From the NCBI RefSeq assembly GCF_013426915.1, contig NZ_AP023180.1, positions 2,108,001-2,172,000 of the forward strand: a DNA stretch of 64,000 bases, given 5' to 3'. Of this stretch, positions 44,885 to 53,024 are shown piece by piece. Both the position numbers and the translations under genes were made by a program. The notes under the pieces are model-generated. The model ran no database searches. It saw only the letters and a program-made list of their open reading frames with translations, and was not told where the DNA came from. Positions within the stretch are counted from its first letter, which is position 1; the number at the start of each line of letters is the position of its first letter. Source of the DNA: Paraburkholderia sp. PGU19. Lineage in GTDB: Bacteria > Pseudomonadota > Gammaproteobacteria > Burkholderiales > Burkholderiaceae.

Positions 44885-44944
44885 CGGCGCGCGCCGGCTG
44901 AACCGTCCGGTGCCCTCGCAAGGGTTTTCCCTGGCGACGCCAGT

Positions 44945-44971
44945 TGTCGATCTGACTGCGTGCCGCTCGTC
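44945..44971 (+). promoter_or_regulatory. ECF42-type promoter signature
   Basis: TGTCGA (44945-44950) and CGTC (44968-44971) are separated by exactly 17 bases, 52 bases before the YCII start codon at 45024. The two elements match my memory of the ECF42 consensus. The same spacing and flanks (TGTCGATCTGA ... CTCGTCGT) recur at 56052 before a VOC gene, which makes chance unlikely. Confidence 0.7.
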
Positions 44972-45023
44972 GTGGAAGTAGAAGCCGCCACGGGGCGTCC
45001 TTCATCCACGAGGAGAGACGGCG

Positions 45024-45437
45024 ATGCGATTCATGATCATGGTGAAGGCCACGGGCGACAGCGAGGCCGGCAAGATGCCGGACGAAGCACTGATGGCGTC
45101 GATGGCGACGTATCACGAAGCCTTGCAGAAGGCGGGCGTGCTACTCGACGCATCCGGCCTGCAGCCTAGCGCGAAGGGCTGGCGCGTGCGCTATGCGGGC
45201 GGCAGGCGCACCGTCACGGAAGGCCCGTTTGCGGAAACGAAAGAGCTGATCGCGGGCTACACCGTGATCCAGGTGCGATCGCGCGAAGAAGCGATGGAAT
45301 GGGCGCGACGCTTTCCCGCGCCGTTCGGCGAACAGGCCGACGGTGAAATCGAAGTTCGCCAGATGTTCGACCTCGACGACTTCGAGCCGAGCCAGTCGAC
45401 GGAACGCTTTCGCAAGATCGAAGGCGCGAACCACTGA
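45024..45437 (+). CDS. YCII/DGPF-domain protein
   Basis: This 137-residue second YCII-family protein carries TEGPFAETKELIAGY, a DGPF-like signature, and starts MRFMIMVKATGDSEAG. It is the first gene after the ECF42-type promoter and precedes the VOC and sigma genes in the same direction with short gaps. It is therefore the likely first gene of the sigma factor's own operon. A redox or detoxification role is suggested for the family but not demonstrated. Confidence 0.9.
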   Translation: MRFMIMVKATGDSEAGKMPDEALMASMATYHEALQKAGVLLDASGLQPSAKGWRVRYAGGRRTVTEGPFAETKELIAGYTVIQVRSREEAMEWARRFPAPFGEQADGEIEVRQMFDLDDFEPSQSTERFRKIEGANH

Positions 45438-45475
45438 CCTTGCATCTGTCACCTGCCAGCTTCCAAGGAACAATC

Positions 45476-45895
45476 ATGCACAAGCAAATCTATGTGAATC
45501 TCGCCGTGAACAGCGTGGAGAAATCGAAGGCGTTCTTCTCGCAACTCGGCTTCACGTTCGAACCGAAATTCACCAATGAGCAGGCGGCCTGCATGGTGAT
45601 CGGCGAAAACATCTACGCGATGCTGCTCGCGAAGGACTTTTTCCAGACCTTCACGAACAGGACGCTGTGCAATCCGAAGGAGAGCACAGAAGCGCTGATC
45701 TGCCTGTCGTGCGACAGCCGCTCGCAAGTCGACGATCTGGCCGATAAGGCGCTCGCCGCAGGCGGCGCGTTTTCGCGCCCGGCGCAAGACCACGGCTTCA
45801 TGTACGAGCGCAGCATCGAGGATATCGACGGGCATATCTGGGAACTCGTGTACATGGACCCGAACGCCGCGATGCCAGCGGCCGACGCGTCCTGA
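45476..45895 (+). CDS. VOC/glyoxalase-fold protein
   Basis: This 139-residue protein has the vicinal oxygen chelate fold of paired beta-alpha-beta-beta-beta units. Signatures are YVNLAVNSVEKSKAFFSQLGF and the C-terminal IEDIDGHIWELVYMD, whose Glu is a usual metal ligand. The ATG at 45476 follows AAGGAACAATC; a 12-codon extension upstream is ignored. It lies eight bases before the GTG of the sigma factor gene, so both are co-transcribed. Confidence 0.9.
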   Translation: MHKQIYVNLAVNSVEKSKAFFSQLGFTFEPKFTNEQAACMVIGENIYAMLLAKDFFQTFTNRTLCNPKESTEALICLSCDSRSQVDDLADKALAAGGAFSRPAQDHGFMYERSIEDIDGHIWELVYMDPNAAMPAADAS

Positions 45896-45903
45896 GGCCG
45901 GCC

Positions 45904-47196
45904 GTGACGACGGCTGCGACCCATCGTGCCATCGAGGCAGTCTGGCGGATCGAATCCGCGAAGGTCATCGCCCACGTCGCGCGGATCGTGCGCGATGTCG
46001 GCGTGGCGGAAGAACTCGCGCAGGACGCACTGGTGGCCGCGCTCGAAACCTGGCCGGACTCAGGGGTGCCCGACAATCCTGGAGCATGGCTGATGGCGAC
46101 GGCGAAAAACCGCGCGCTCGACCGCTGGCGCCAGGATGCGTTGCACGCGCGCAAGCACGAGGAACTCGGCGCCGACATGGACGCGCGCGAGGCGCATATC
46201 GTGCCCGATTTCGTCGATGCGCTCGACGCCGCGCGCGCCGACGACATTGGCGACGATCTGTTGCGGCTGGTGTTCACCGCCTGTCATCCCGTGCTGTCGA
46301 AGGACGCGCGTGTCGCGCTCACGTTGCGCCTGCTCGGCGGCCTGACGACGGATGAAATCGCGCGCGCGTTTCTTGTGCCCGAGCCGACCATCGCGCAGCG
46401 TATCGTGCGGGCCAAGAAGACGCTGTCGGCGGCAAAGGTGCCGTTCGAAGTACCGCAGGCGAACGATCGCGCGGTGCGGCTCGCGTCCGTGCTCGAAGTG
46501 ATTTACCTGATTTTCAACGAAGGCTATTCGGCGACGGCGGGCGACGACTGGATGCGCCCGACGCTGTGCGAGGAAGCGCTGCGCCTGGGCCGCGTGCTCG
46601 CGGGCCTGATGCCCGACGAAAGCGAAGTGCACGGCCTGGTCGCGCTGATGGAGATTCAGGCGTCGCGCATGCATGCGCGCGTCGATGCGCAAGGACGGCC
46701 CGTGCTGCTGCTCGATCAGGACCGCAGCCGTTGGGACCCGCTGCTGATCCGTCGCGGCCTGACCGCGCTTGCGCGTTCGGAAGCGCTCGGCGGGATGAGC
46801 GGTCAGTACACGCTGCAGGCCGCACTCGCCGCGTGCCATGCGCGCGCCCGCACGGCGGCGGAAACGGATTGGGCGCAGATCGTCGCACTCTACGATGCGC
46901 TCGCCGAGGTCGCGCCGTCGCCCGTGGTCGATCTGAACCGGGCGGTTGCCGTCGGCATGGCGTATGGCCCGATGGCCGCGCTCGAACTCGTCGAGGCCCT
47001 CGCCGACGAGCCTTCGCTGAAAAACTATCACTGGTTGCCGAGCGTGCGCGGCGATCTGCTCGCCAAGCTCGCTCGCAACGACGAAGCACGCGCGGAATTC
47101 GAGCGCGCCGCATCGATGACGCGCAACGCGCGCGAACGCGAACTGCTGCTCGAGCGCGCCCGCGAAATGGGCGGCGCGCCCGGACGCATGCAGTAG
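45904..47196 (+). CDS. ECF42-type sigma factor with C-terminal TPR-like extension
   Basis: This 430-residue protein contains sigma region 2 (VAEELAQDALVAALETWPD) and region 4 (LGGLTTDEIARAFLVPEPTIAQRIVRAKK). A long helical extension of about 240 residues follows, with IFNEGYSATAG and VVDLNRAVAVGMAYGP, which defines the ECF42 group. No anti-sigma factor is present; the extension probably controls activity. The start is GTG with GAGG upstream. The preceding YCII-YCII-VOC genes and the promoter at 44945 suggest autoregulation. Confidence 0.92.
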   Translation: MTTAATHRAIEAVWRIESAKVIAHVARIVRDVGVAEELAQDALVAALETWPDSGVPDNPGAWLMATAKNRALDRWRQDALHARKHEELGADMDAREAHIVPDFVDALDAARADDIGDDLLRLVFTACHPVLSKDARVALTLRLLGGLTTDEIARAFLVPEPTIAQRIVRAKKTLSAAKVPFEVPQANDRAVRLASVLEVIYLIFNEGYSATAGDDWMRPTLCEEALRLGRVLAGLMPDESEVHGLVALMEIQASRMHARVDAQGRPVLLLDQDRSRWDPLLIRRGLTALARSEALGGMSGQYTLQAALAACHARARTAAETDWAQIVALYDALAEVAPSPVVDLNRAVAVGMAYGPMAALELVEALADEPSLKNYHWLPSVRGDLLAKLARNDEARAEFERAASMTRNARERELLLERAREMGGAPGRMQ

Positions 47197-47212
47197 GCGT
47201 TCGCGGTTTGCT

Positions 47213-47389
47213 TTAGCTCGTCACGTGAGTGAGCAGCGAGCGCACGAACGGAATCGCATGCTCGCCCGCGACCATGCCGAGCAGGCCGAGCAGCGCGACG
47301 ATGGGCGGCGCGGGCGATTTCACATCGACGATGTTATAGAGCAGTCCGACGACGACCCCCGCCGCCAGCGACACGATATACGGCTTCAT
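47213..47389 (-). CDS. XapX domain membrane protein (58 residues)
   Basis: A 59-codon frame too short for most automatic calls encodes MKPYIVSLAAGVVVGLLYNI followed by VDVKSPAPPIVALLGLLGMVAGEH. This is a clear XapX (DUF1427) pattern, with two membrane helices separated by a Pro-rich turn. GGAG lies seven bases upstream of the ATG. It follows the quinone oxidoreductase gene by 31 bases on the same strand and converges with the sigma gene. The function of XapX proteins is unknown. Confidence 0.85.
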   Translation of the reverse strand: MKPYIVSLAAGVVVGLLYNIVDVKSPAPPIVALLGLLGMVAGEHAIPFVRSLLTHVTS

Positions 47390-47420
47390 ACGAGTCTCCG
47401 GTTGTAGTGATCGGGTTGCG

Positions 47421-48377
47421 TCACATCGTGATGACGACGCGTCCGCGCGTGCCGCCTGCGACGGCTGCGTAAGCGTCGCGTGCCTGTTCGAGCGGAAAGG
47501 TCTGCGCGATCGACGGCGCCTGCAACGCGCCGCTGTCGAACACGCTGGCCAGTTCCGTCATCAGACGCGCCGAATCCGCGACGCCGAGCTTGGCGCTGTC
47601 CGCGCCGAACAGTTGCGTCTCGTTGTGATAGAAGTCGATCAGGTCGAACTCGACGCGCCGCTTGCCCGTCGCGCTGATCTCGACCACGCGGCCGCGCCAC
47701 TTCGCGAGCTTCAGCGCCGTTTCGAACGCGACGCCGCCAACGGCGTCGTACACGACATCCGCGCCGCCGAGTGCCTTCACGCGTTCCGGGGCGTGTTCGT
47801 CGAACGGTACGTAGTGATCGAGCAGACGGCCCGCGGGCGAATCCGCATCGGGCTCGCGGCGATCGACGGCGATCACCTTGCAGCCACGCGACTTCGCGAT
47901 CTGCACGACCGCGCCGCCCACGCCGCCGCTCGCGCCGATCACGGCCACCGTTTCGCCCGCGACGAGCTGTGCATAATCGACGGCCCCGAGCCACGCGACC
48001 ACGAAGTTCACGCCGATCGCCGACGCCTGTTCGTGCGTAAGCGTGCGCGGCTTGCGCGACAGCGCGCCGACGGGAATCTTGATGAACTGCGCGTGTGTGC
48101 CGTCGCGCGTGAAGCCGATGTCGCCGCCCGTGCCCCATACTTCCGCGCCGATCCATTCGGCGGGGCCTTCCGTCACGACGCCGCTGAAGTCGCGGCCAGG
48201 GATGCGCGGCAGCGTCGTGTGGCCGAAATGGCCCGAGAGGTTTTTCACGTCGCTCGGATTCACCGAGGCTGCTTTCACCTGCACGATCGCGCTGTCGGCG
48301 TCGGCGGTGGGTGTCGGCAGATCGACGAGGTCGAGGACTTCGGGACCGCCAAAAGAGTTGAACTGGATCGCTTTCAT
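47421..48377 (-). CDS. Zinc-free quinone oxidoreductase-like dehydrogenase
   Basis: This 318-residue medium-chain dehydrogenase/reductase has an N-terminal catalytic fold (VNPSDVKNLSGHFG, PRIPGRDFSGVV) and a Rossmann domain with VIGASGGVGGAVVQIA. The structural-zinc cysteines of alcohol dehydrogenases are absent, placing it with NADPH quinone oxidoreductases. It probably reduces quinones or enones. It is transcribed with the downstream XapX gene and is divergent from the DUF429 gene. Confidence 0.92.
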   Translation of the reverse strand: MKAIQFNSFGGPEVLDLVDLPTPTADADSAIVQVKAASVNPSDVKNLSGHFGHTTLPRIPGRDFSGVVTEGPAEWIGAEVWGTGGDIGFTRDGTHAQFIKIPVGALSRKPRTLTHEQASAIGVNFVVAWLGAVDYAQLVAGETVAVIGASGGVGGAVVQIAKSRGCKVIAVDRREPDADSPAGRLLDHYVPFDEHAPERVKALGGADVVYDAVGGVAFETALKLAKWRGRVVEISATGKRRVEFDLIDFYHNETQLFGADSAKLGVADSARLMTELASVFDSGALQAPSIAQTFPLEQARDAYAAVAGGTRGRVVITM

Positions 48378-48556
48378 TGCCGCTCCTGCGGAAACTGTCG
48401 GATTCGATGGGTTTCGCTTGCCGCCTCACGATGGGTGAATCAGCGTATGAAGGCAGTCTAAGTGACCGGCGCGGCGTGGTTCAGACAAGTGCTTTCGAAT
48501 ATCGGACAGCGGGCGGCGCGGGTTCGGAACGATCAAACGGTTCGGGGAAACACGCG

Positions 48557-49288
48557 ATGCGTGAGAAAACAACAGACCTGGTGGGCGTGGACGGCTGTAA
48601 GGGCGGCTGGTACGCCGTCAGGCAGCACGGCCGGACGGGCGCCATCGAGACGCGAATCTGCGCGACGTTTGAGGCGTTGCTTGCGTGGGCGCCCGCGCCT
48701 GCCATCGTGGCCGTCGATATGCCGATCGGCCTGTCGTCGACGGGCTATCGCGCGTGCGATGCCGAAGCGAGGCAGCGTCTGAAATGGCCGCGCAGTGCGT
48801 CGGTGTTTCAGACGCCTGTGCGTCAGACGCTTGGTGTCAGGGAGTATCGAACGGCGTGCGATCTGAACCGCGAAGCAACGGGCAAGGGCATCTCGCAACA
48901 GGCCTTCAACATTCTCGGCAAGATCGCTGAAGTCGATACGTCGTTGCGTGCCAGCAATAGCGATGCTTCGCGTGTGTTCGAGGTGCATCCTGAGCTTGCC
49001 TTCATGCAGCTTCAGATCGAGCAAGGCGGTGAGGCGGCCGGGCTCAAGGAGGGCAAAACGTCGGAAGCGGGACACGCGAAAAGAAAAGCCTTGCTTGACC
49101 CCGTCTTCGGCGCCGGTCTAAAGACCGCGCTCGACGAACGCGTTGCCCGGCACGCGCAGAAAGACGACGTGCTCGATGCCTTTGCGGTGCTATGGAGCGC
49201 GCGCCGCATCGCGGCAGGCAGCGCCGTCATGCTGCCCGACGACGAACCGCGCGACAGCGCGCTTCTGCCGATGGTGATCCGCTACTGA
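48557..49288 (+). CDS. DUF429 predicted RNase H-fold protein
   Basis: This 243-residue protein belongs to DUF429, a family predicted to have an RNase H-like nuclease fold. Conserved acidic positions appear in LVGVDGCKGGW, VAVDMPIGL and HAQKDDVLDAFAVLW, at the usual spacing of such active sites. The biochemical role is unproven. The ATG at 48557 is used; a 60-codon frame extension upstream is of poor composition. It converges with the DUF1330 gene. Confidence 0.87.
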   Translation: MREKTTDLVGVDGCKGGWYAVRQHGRTGAIETRICATFEALLAWAPAPAIVAVDMPIGLSSTGYRACDAEARQRLKWPRSASVFQTPVRQTLGVREYRTACDLNREATGKGISQQAFNILGKIAEVDTSLRASNSDASRVFEVHPELAFMQLQIEQGGEAAGLKEGKTSEAGHAKRKALLDPVFGAGLKTALDERVARHAQKDDVLDAFAVLWSARRIAAGSAVMLPDDEPRDSALLPMVIRY

Positions 49289-49344
49289 GCGAACGTTGCG
49301 GCCCGCGCTGTTCCGCAACGTTTCAGCAACTCACGCCTAAAGAA

Positions 49345-49638
49345 TCACTCCGCGCCGCGCACGATGCGCAGATCGCGCTCGACGCCATTGCCGAGCGCCG
49401 CCAGCGCCTTCTTGTAGGCCTCACTGTCGTAGGCCGCGACGGCCTGCTCGTAGGTCGGGAATTCGATCACGACGGTGCGGTCCTTCAGGCCTTGTTCACG
49501 CACTTCCTCGGCGAGACCGCGCACAAGAAACTTGCCGCCCGCCGCCGTGACGGCCGGCAACGCCAGTTGTGCATATGCGGCCAGTGCCGCTGGATCGTTC
49601 GTCTTGCGGTAGAGAGTGACCCAGTATCCCTTGCTCAT
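49345..49638 (-). CDS. DUF1330 family protein
   Basis: This 97-residue protein has the ferredoxin-like dimeric alpha-beta barrel fold of DUF1330. Signatures are KGYWVTLYRK, a central GGKFLVRG strand, VVIEFPTYEQAVAAYDSEAY and a closing RDLRIVRG. Members are often stress-linked but without established activity. The ATG at 49638 is used because the 35-codon upstream extension is Arg-rich. It is single and convergent with DUF429. Confidence 0.9.
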   Translation of the reverse strand: MSKGYWVTLYRKTNDPAALAAYAQLALPAVTAAGGKFLVRGLAEEVREQGLKDRTVVIEFPTYEQAVAAYDSEAYKKALAALGNGVERDLRIVRGAE

Positions 49639-49776
49639 TTCACGTTTCCTCACGTTTAAGGTTTGGCCATGGCGACGCCAGCCGATCCATCCATCTGCCC
49701 GTCCGCGCCGCCGACGCCCACGATTCTCGCTCAAGCGCAGCAAGCGCGCTTGAGCGCGTCGCGACGCCCGACAGCC

Positions 49777-50580
49777 TCAGGACTTTAACGCAGCCGACGC
49801 GGCCAGCGTCGCGTGAGGATCGAAGTCGGTCGGCGGCGCGCCGAGTTCGCGGCGGAACATGTCGCTGAAACTGCTTGGCAGATAGCCGAGTTCGCGCGCG
49901 ATGGTGCTGACCGCGCGTCCTTCGGCGAGCCCCGACACGGCGACGGCCAGTTGCACCTGCCTGCGCCACTCCGCGAAACCGATACCCAGCGCCCGCGTGA
50001 AGAGCCGCGCGAGTGTGCGCACGCTCGCGCCCACCGACGCCGCATGCTGCTCGAAGCTGATCGCATTCGACGGATTGTCGATCACCGTGCGGCACAGCGC
50101 GTCGAGCCGCCGGTCCGAGGCATCGGGCAGCGGAATGCGCAGCGACGAGCGCGGCGCCTGTTCGAGTTCGAGCATGGCGAGCCGGTACGCCGTGCTCAGA
50201 TAGTCGTCGTCGCGCGTCTGTGCCGCTTCATGTTCGGCAATCGACGCAATCAGTTCGCGCAACAGGCCGTTGATCTCGAACACATCGCTGCGTGCGCTCA
50301 GATGGCCGATGCTGCGCTCATGGAAATACAGATTGCGCATCTCGACGTCGCTCATCATGTGGATCGAGTGCTCGGTGCCGGCGGGCAGCCACACGGCGCG
50401 CTGCGGCGGAACGACGAGCGCCTCGTGCCCGGCTTCGACCCACATCACACCCGACACGGCATACAGCACCTGCGCCCACGTGTGCGAATGCGGGTCGATG
50501 CGCAGCCCGCGCGGATAGTGCCGCGCGAGCGAATGGCCTTTGTCTGCGTCATGCAGGGCGGGTGGCGTCGCTTGTGTCAT
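49777..50580 (-). CDS. AraC family transcription regulator
   Basis: This 267-residue protein has an N-terminal cupin sensor (HSHTWAQVLYAVSGVMWVEAG, then PAGTEHSIHM) and a C-terminal pair of helix-turn-helix motifs (SVRTLARLFTRALGIGFAEW; STIARELGYLPSSFSDMFRRELG). The effector is unknown. It is divergent from the YXWGXW gene at 50779, a possible target, and reads towards the DUF1330 gene. The ATG at 50580 lacks an obvious ribosome-binding site. Confidence 0.92.
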   Translation of the reverse strand: MTQATPPALHDADKGHSLARHYPRGLRIDPHSHTWAQVLYAVSGVMWVEAGHEALVVPPQRAVWLPAGTEHSIHMMSDVEMRNLYFHERSIGHLSARSDVFEINGLLRELIASIAEHEAAQTRDDDYLSTAYRLAMLELEQAPRSSLRIPLPDASDRRLDALCRTVIDNPSNAISFEQHAASVGASVRTLARLFTRALGIGFAEWRRQVQLAVAVSGLAEGRAVSTIARELGYLPSSFSDMFRRELGAPPTDFDPHATLAASAALKS

Positions 50581-50778
50581 CGGTCAGTGCGTGTCCTGGC
50601 GAGGCTTGCGGTCCGTGTGAAGTTCAGCCTTGACGATACCCATTCCCCCGCGCGTGCGCCACCGCACCCGTTGGTCCCTCGCGGCCGCGAAAAATCTTGC
50701 GACGGATTTTCGCGGCCCGCGCGTTTAACCCCTAAACCGGCGCATTCGAGACCGGCAACCGTTCCAAGGGAAAGCGCA

Positions 50779-51081
50779 ATGAAGATGCAAAAACTGGTCC
50801 GCATGCTTGCGGCAGGCGTGGTCGCGCTGAGCGCCTCGGCGGCGTTCGCGCAGGCGGTAATCGTCGCGCCGATGGCGCCGCCCGCCGCGCGCGTCGAAGT
50901 CGTGCCGCCGCCGCGCGCCGGCTACGCGTGGGACCCGGGCCACTGGCGCTGGGCGGATGGCCGCTACGTGTGGGTGGCGGGGCACTGGCAGACCATGCGT
51001 CCGGGCTATCGCTGGGTGCCTGGACATTGGGTCGCGCATGGTCCGAACTGGCGCTGGGTGCCCGCGCACTGGGTGAGCTGA
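50779..51081 (+). CDS. YXWGXW repeat-containing secreted protein
   Basis: This 100-residue protein has a signal peptide (QKLVRMLAAGVVALSASAAFA) and then a Pro-rich stretch leading into YXWGXW-type repeats: DPGHWRWADGRYVWVAGHW, WVPGHWVAHG and WVPAHW. These aromatic repeats are common in small periplasmic or surface proteins of proteobacteria and are of unknown function. The true start is the ATG at 50779; the much longer frame upstream runs through the AraC gene. A similar lipoprotein lies at 55779, bracketing the sigma/DUF1800/DUF1501 cluster. Confidence 0.85.
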   Translation: MKMQKLVRMLAAGVVALSASAAFAQAVIVAPMAPPAARVEVVPPPRAGYAWDPGHWRWADGRYVWVAGHWQTMRPGYRWVPGHWVAHGPNWRWVPAHWVS

Positions 51082-51104
51082 ACTTGGCGACGGGAGACTG
51101 AAAG

Positions 51105-51209
51105 ATGAAGAAGCTGTTGTTACTGGCGTTGTTTATCGCGACGCTCGCGGGTTGCGTGGTGGTGCCGGCGCACCCTTACTACTATCGGCCGGCCGTCGTC
51201 GTATATTGA
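51105..51209 (+). CDS. Tiny lipoprotein (34 residues)
   Basis: A 35-codon frame below usual length cutoffs encodes KKLLLLALFIATLAGCVVV, then a Tyr-rich tail PYYYRPAVVVY. The signal sequence and lipobox LAGC are convincing, with lipidation at Cys17, leaving an 18-residue mature peptide. A GGAG lies nine bases upstream of the ATG. It follows the YXWGXW gene by 23 bases on the same strand, so both are probably one transcript. Function unknown; it may be a small envelope anchor. Confidence 0.75.
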   Translation: MKKLLLLALFIATLAGCVVVPAHPYYYRPAVVVY

Positions 51210-51333
51210 ACTGCCTTGAACAGGGGTTGACGGAGCGCATCGCGGAGTTCGCGGTGTTCCTGTGAAGGTGAAGTCACTCGATCAGAACAACAGGGAGCGA
51301 CAGCAGTGACGACAGCACATCTCGTCGCGACAG

Positions 51334-51356
51334 ATGCCGCGCGTGACACGCGGCAT
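51334..51356. promoter_or_regulatory. 8-bp inverted repeat upstream of the ECF sigma gene
   Basis: ATGCCGCG (51334-51341) and CGCGGCAT (51349-51356) enclose seven bases. The repeat lies 36 bases before the TTG of the sigma gene and could be an operator or a leader hairpin. No T run follows. Confidence 0.4.
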
Positions 51357-51391
51357 GCGTGCAATAGGCGGCATACCCGGAGCCGCGCGCG

Positions 51392-51958
51392 TTGAACGAA
51401 CGCGATCCGGATGCGGAACTGGTGGCGGGCGTCGGCAGGCAGGAGCCGGCGGCCGTTCGCACGCTCGTCGCGCGCAAGTTGCCGCGTCTGCTGGCGCTCG
51501 CCACGCGGATGCTGGGAGATCGTATGGAAGCGGAAGACGTCGCGCAGGAAGCCTTCATGCGCATCTGGAAGCAGGCGCCGCGCTGGCGCGAGGGTGAGGC
51601 GCGTTTCGATACATGGCTGCATCGCGTCGCGCTGAATCTCTGCTATGACCGTTTGCGCGCACATCGTGAGGAGCCCGCCGACGAACTGCCCGACGCCGTC
51701 GATCCCGCCGCCACGCCCGATGCGCAACTCGAAGCGCAGTCGCGCGAGGCACGGGTGCGCGCGGCGCTCGCCGCGTTGCCGGCGCGCCAGCGCGAGGCGC
51801 TAGTGCTCAACTACTACCAGGAACTGTCGAACATCGAGGCGGCCGCGCTGATGGGCATTACCGTCGACGCGCTCGAAAGCCTGCTGGCCCGCGCGCGCCG
51901 CAATCTGCGCGCGCAACTGACGGGCGACGATCTTGCCGGAACGAGGACCAGCCGATGA
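51392..51958 (+). CDS. ECF sigma factor
   Basis: This 188-residue protein has sigma region 2 (RMLGDRMEAEDVAQEAFMRIW) and region 4 (LPARQREALVLNYYQELSNIEAAALMGITVDALE), the minimal two-domain ECF layout. The start is TTG with GGAG ten bases upstream; the first ATG would truncate region 2. The stop overlaps the next gene's ATG, which encodes a membrane protein fitting an anti-sigma role. The order sigma, anti-sigma, periplasmic sensor suggests envelope or metal stress signalling. Confidence 0.93.
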   Translation: MNERDPDAELVAGVGRQEPAAVRTLVARKLPRLLALATRMLGDRMEAEDVAQEAFMRIWKQAPRWREGEARFDTWLHRVALNLCYDRLRAHREEPADELPDAVDPAATPDAQLEAQSREARVRAALAALPARQREALVLNYYQELSNIEAAALMGITVDALESLLARARRNLRAQLTGDDLAGTRTSR

Positions 51959-52425
51959 CTCCAGAAAGATTTCGCGCAATAGTCGATGCGTATGGCGCCG
52001 AGGCGCGCCATTGGCCCGAAGCGGAGCGCGCCGCCGCGAGCGCGTGGGCCGCGCAGCATCGCAGCGAGGTGGACGCGCTGCTCGCGCAGGCCGCGCAACT
52101 CGACGCATGGCTCGCGAGCGATGCCGCCGCGACCGATATGGCGCCGGACGCCGCGCTCATCGAGCGCGTGATGGCTTCGGCGCCCGCTAACCGTCGATCG
52201 CGTCGACCGCGCCGGCTGTCGTTGATCTGGCCGGGCGGCGGCTCGGGGCGCGCGGGCTGGTGGTGGTCGGGCGCGGCGTTCGCGGGCGTTGGTTTGATCG
52301 GCGGATTGGCGGGCGCATTCGCGGTGTCGTTCTTCCTCGTGACGGGCAACCCGTCTCCGGGACCGGAGTCTTCGTATCTGACAACTGGATTTGGCGGCAC
52401 GGCCGCAGACTGGAGTGACGAATGA
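51955..52425 (+). CDS. Putative anti-sigma factor (single membrane helix)
   Basis: This 156-residue protein has an Ala-rich helical cytosolic part (PERFRAIVDAYGAEARHWPE), one membrane helix around residues 105-128 (SGAAFAGVGLIGGLAGAF) and a short periplasmic tail. No zinc-binding HxxxCxxC motif is present, so it is not a canonical ZAS protein. Its role is inferred from overlap with both neighbours (four bases on each side) and from topology. It likely sequesters the ECF sigma factor until the periplasmic partner signals. Confidence 0.7.
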   Translation: MTPERFRAIVDAYGAEARHWPEAERAAASAWAAQHRSEVDALLAQAAQLDAWLASDAAATDMAPDAALIERVMASAPANRRSRRPRRLSLIWPGGGSGRAGWWWSGAAFAGVGLIGGLAGAFAVSFFLVTGNPSPGPESSYLTTGFGGTAADWSDE

Positions 52426-52931
52426 GCGGACGCGCCTGGAAATTTCTGTTGGTCGGCTCGCTGGTGCTCAACGTGTTTCTGATTGGCGGCGTCGCGGGCG
52501 GCGCGTATCAGTGGTTCGTCGCGCATGGCGGCGTGACGGCCGCCAGTCAACCACAGCCGCGCGCGCTGCGATTCGCGGCGGAAGGGTTGTCGGCGGAGCG
52601 CCAGCAGCAGTTCGTCGATGCCTTGAAGGACGCGCGCCGCGAAGCGCGCGAGTACGCGCGTGACGGGCGAGAGGATCGGCGCGAGGTACTGCGGCTGCTA
52701 GCCGCGCCGCAGCTGGACCGCGCGGCGCTCGATGTCGCACTGAACCGCACGCGCGAAGCCGATATCGCGCTGCGCTCGCGGGTCGAGCAAAGCGTCGCCG
52801 ATTTCGCGGCGACCTTGTCGCCCGATGAACGCGTGAAGTTCGCGGAAGGCTTGCGCGAGCGCGGGCAATGGCGGCTCGCGCAGGCGCAGCAGCGCGTGCA
52901 GAAGCCGGGCAATCAGCCCGCGAGCGACTGA
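52422..52931 (+). CDS. Periplasmic sensor-like protein (CnrX/Spy-type fold)
   Basis: This 169-residue protein has an N-terminal membrane anchor (KFLLVGSLVLNVFLIGGVAGG) and a periplasmic four-helix region rich in Arg/Glu, with ALRFAAEGLSAERQQQFVDAL and TLSPDERVKFAEGL. This resembles the heavy-metal-resistance/CnrX and CpxP-like families. I see no cluster of His, Met or Cys ligands, so metal binding is doubtful. Its start overlaps the putative anti-sigma gene by four bases. Together the three genes form a likely transmembrane signalling module. Confidence 0.78.
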   Translation: MSGRAWKFLLVGSLVLNVFLIGGVAGGAYQWFVAHGGVTAASQPQPRALRFAAEGLSAERQQQFVDALKDARREAREYARDGREDRREVLRLLAAPQLDRAALDVALNRTREADIALRSRVEQSVADFAATLSPDERVKFAEGLRERGQWRLAQAQQRVQKPGNQPASD

Positions 52932-53024
52932 TCGGCCGCGACTGAAAAAGCAGCGACGGAAAAGCGCCGCTCACTCCGTTTAATGCACATCGAACCACGC
53001 ACGACAGGCGAGACAGGAGCGAGC

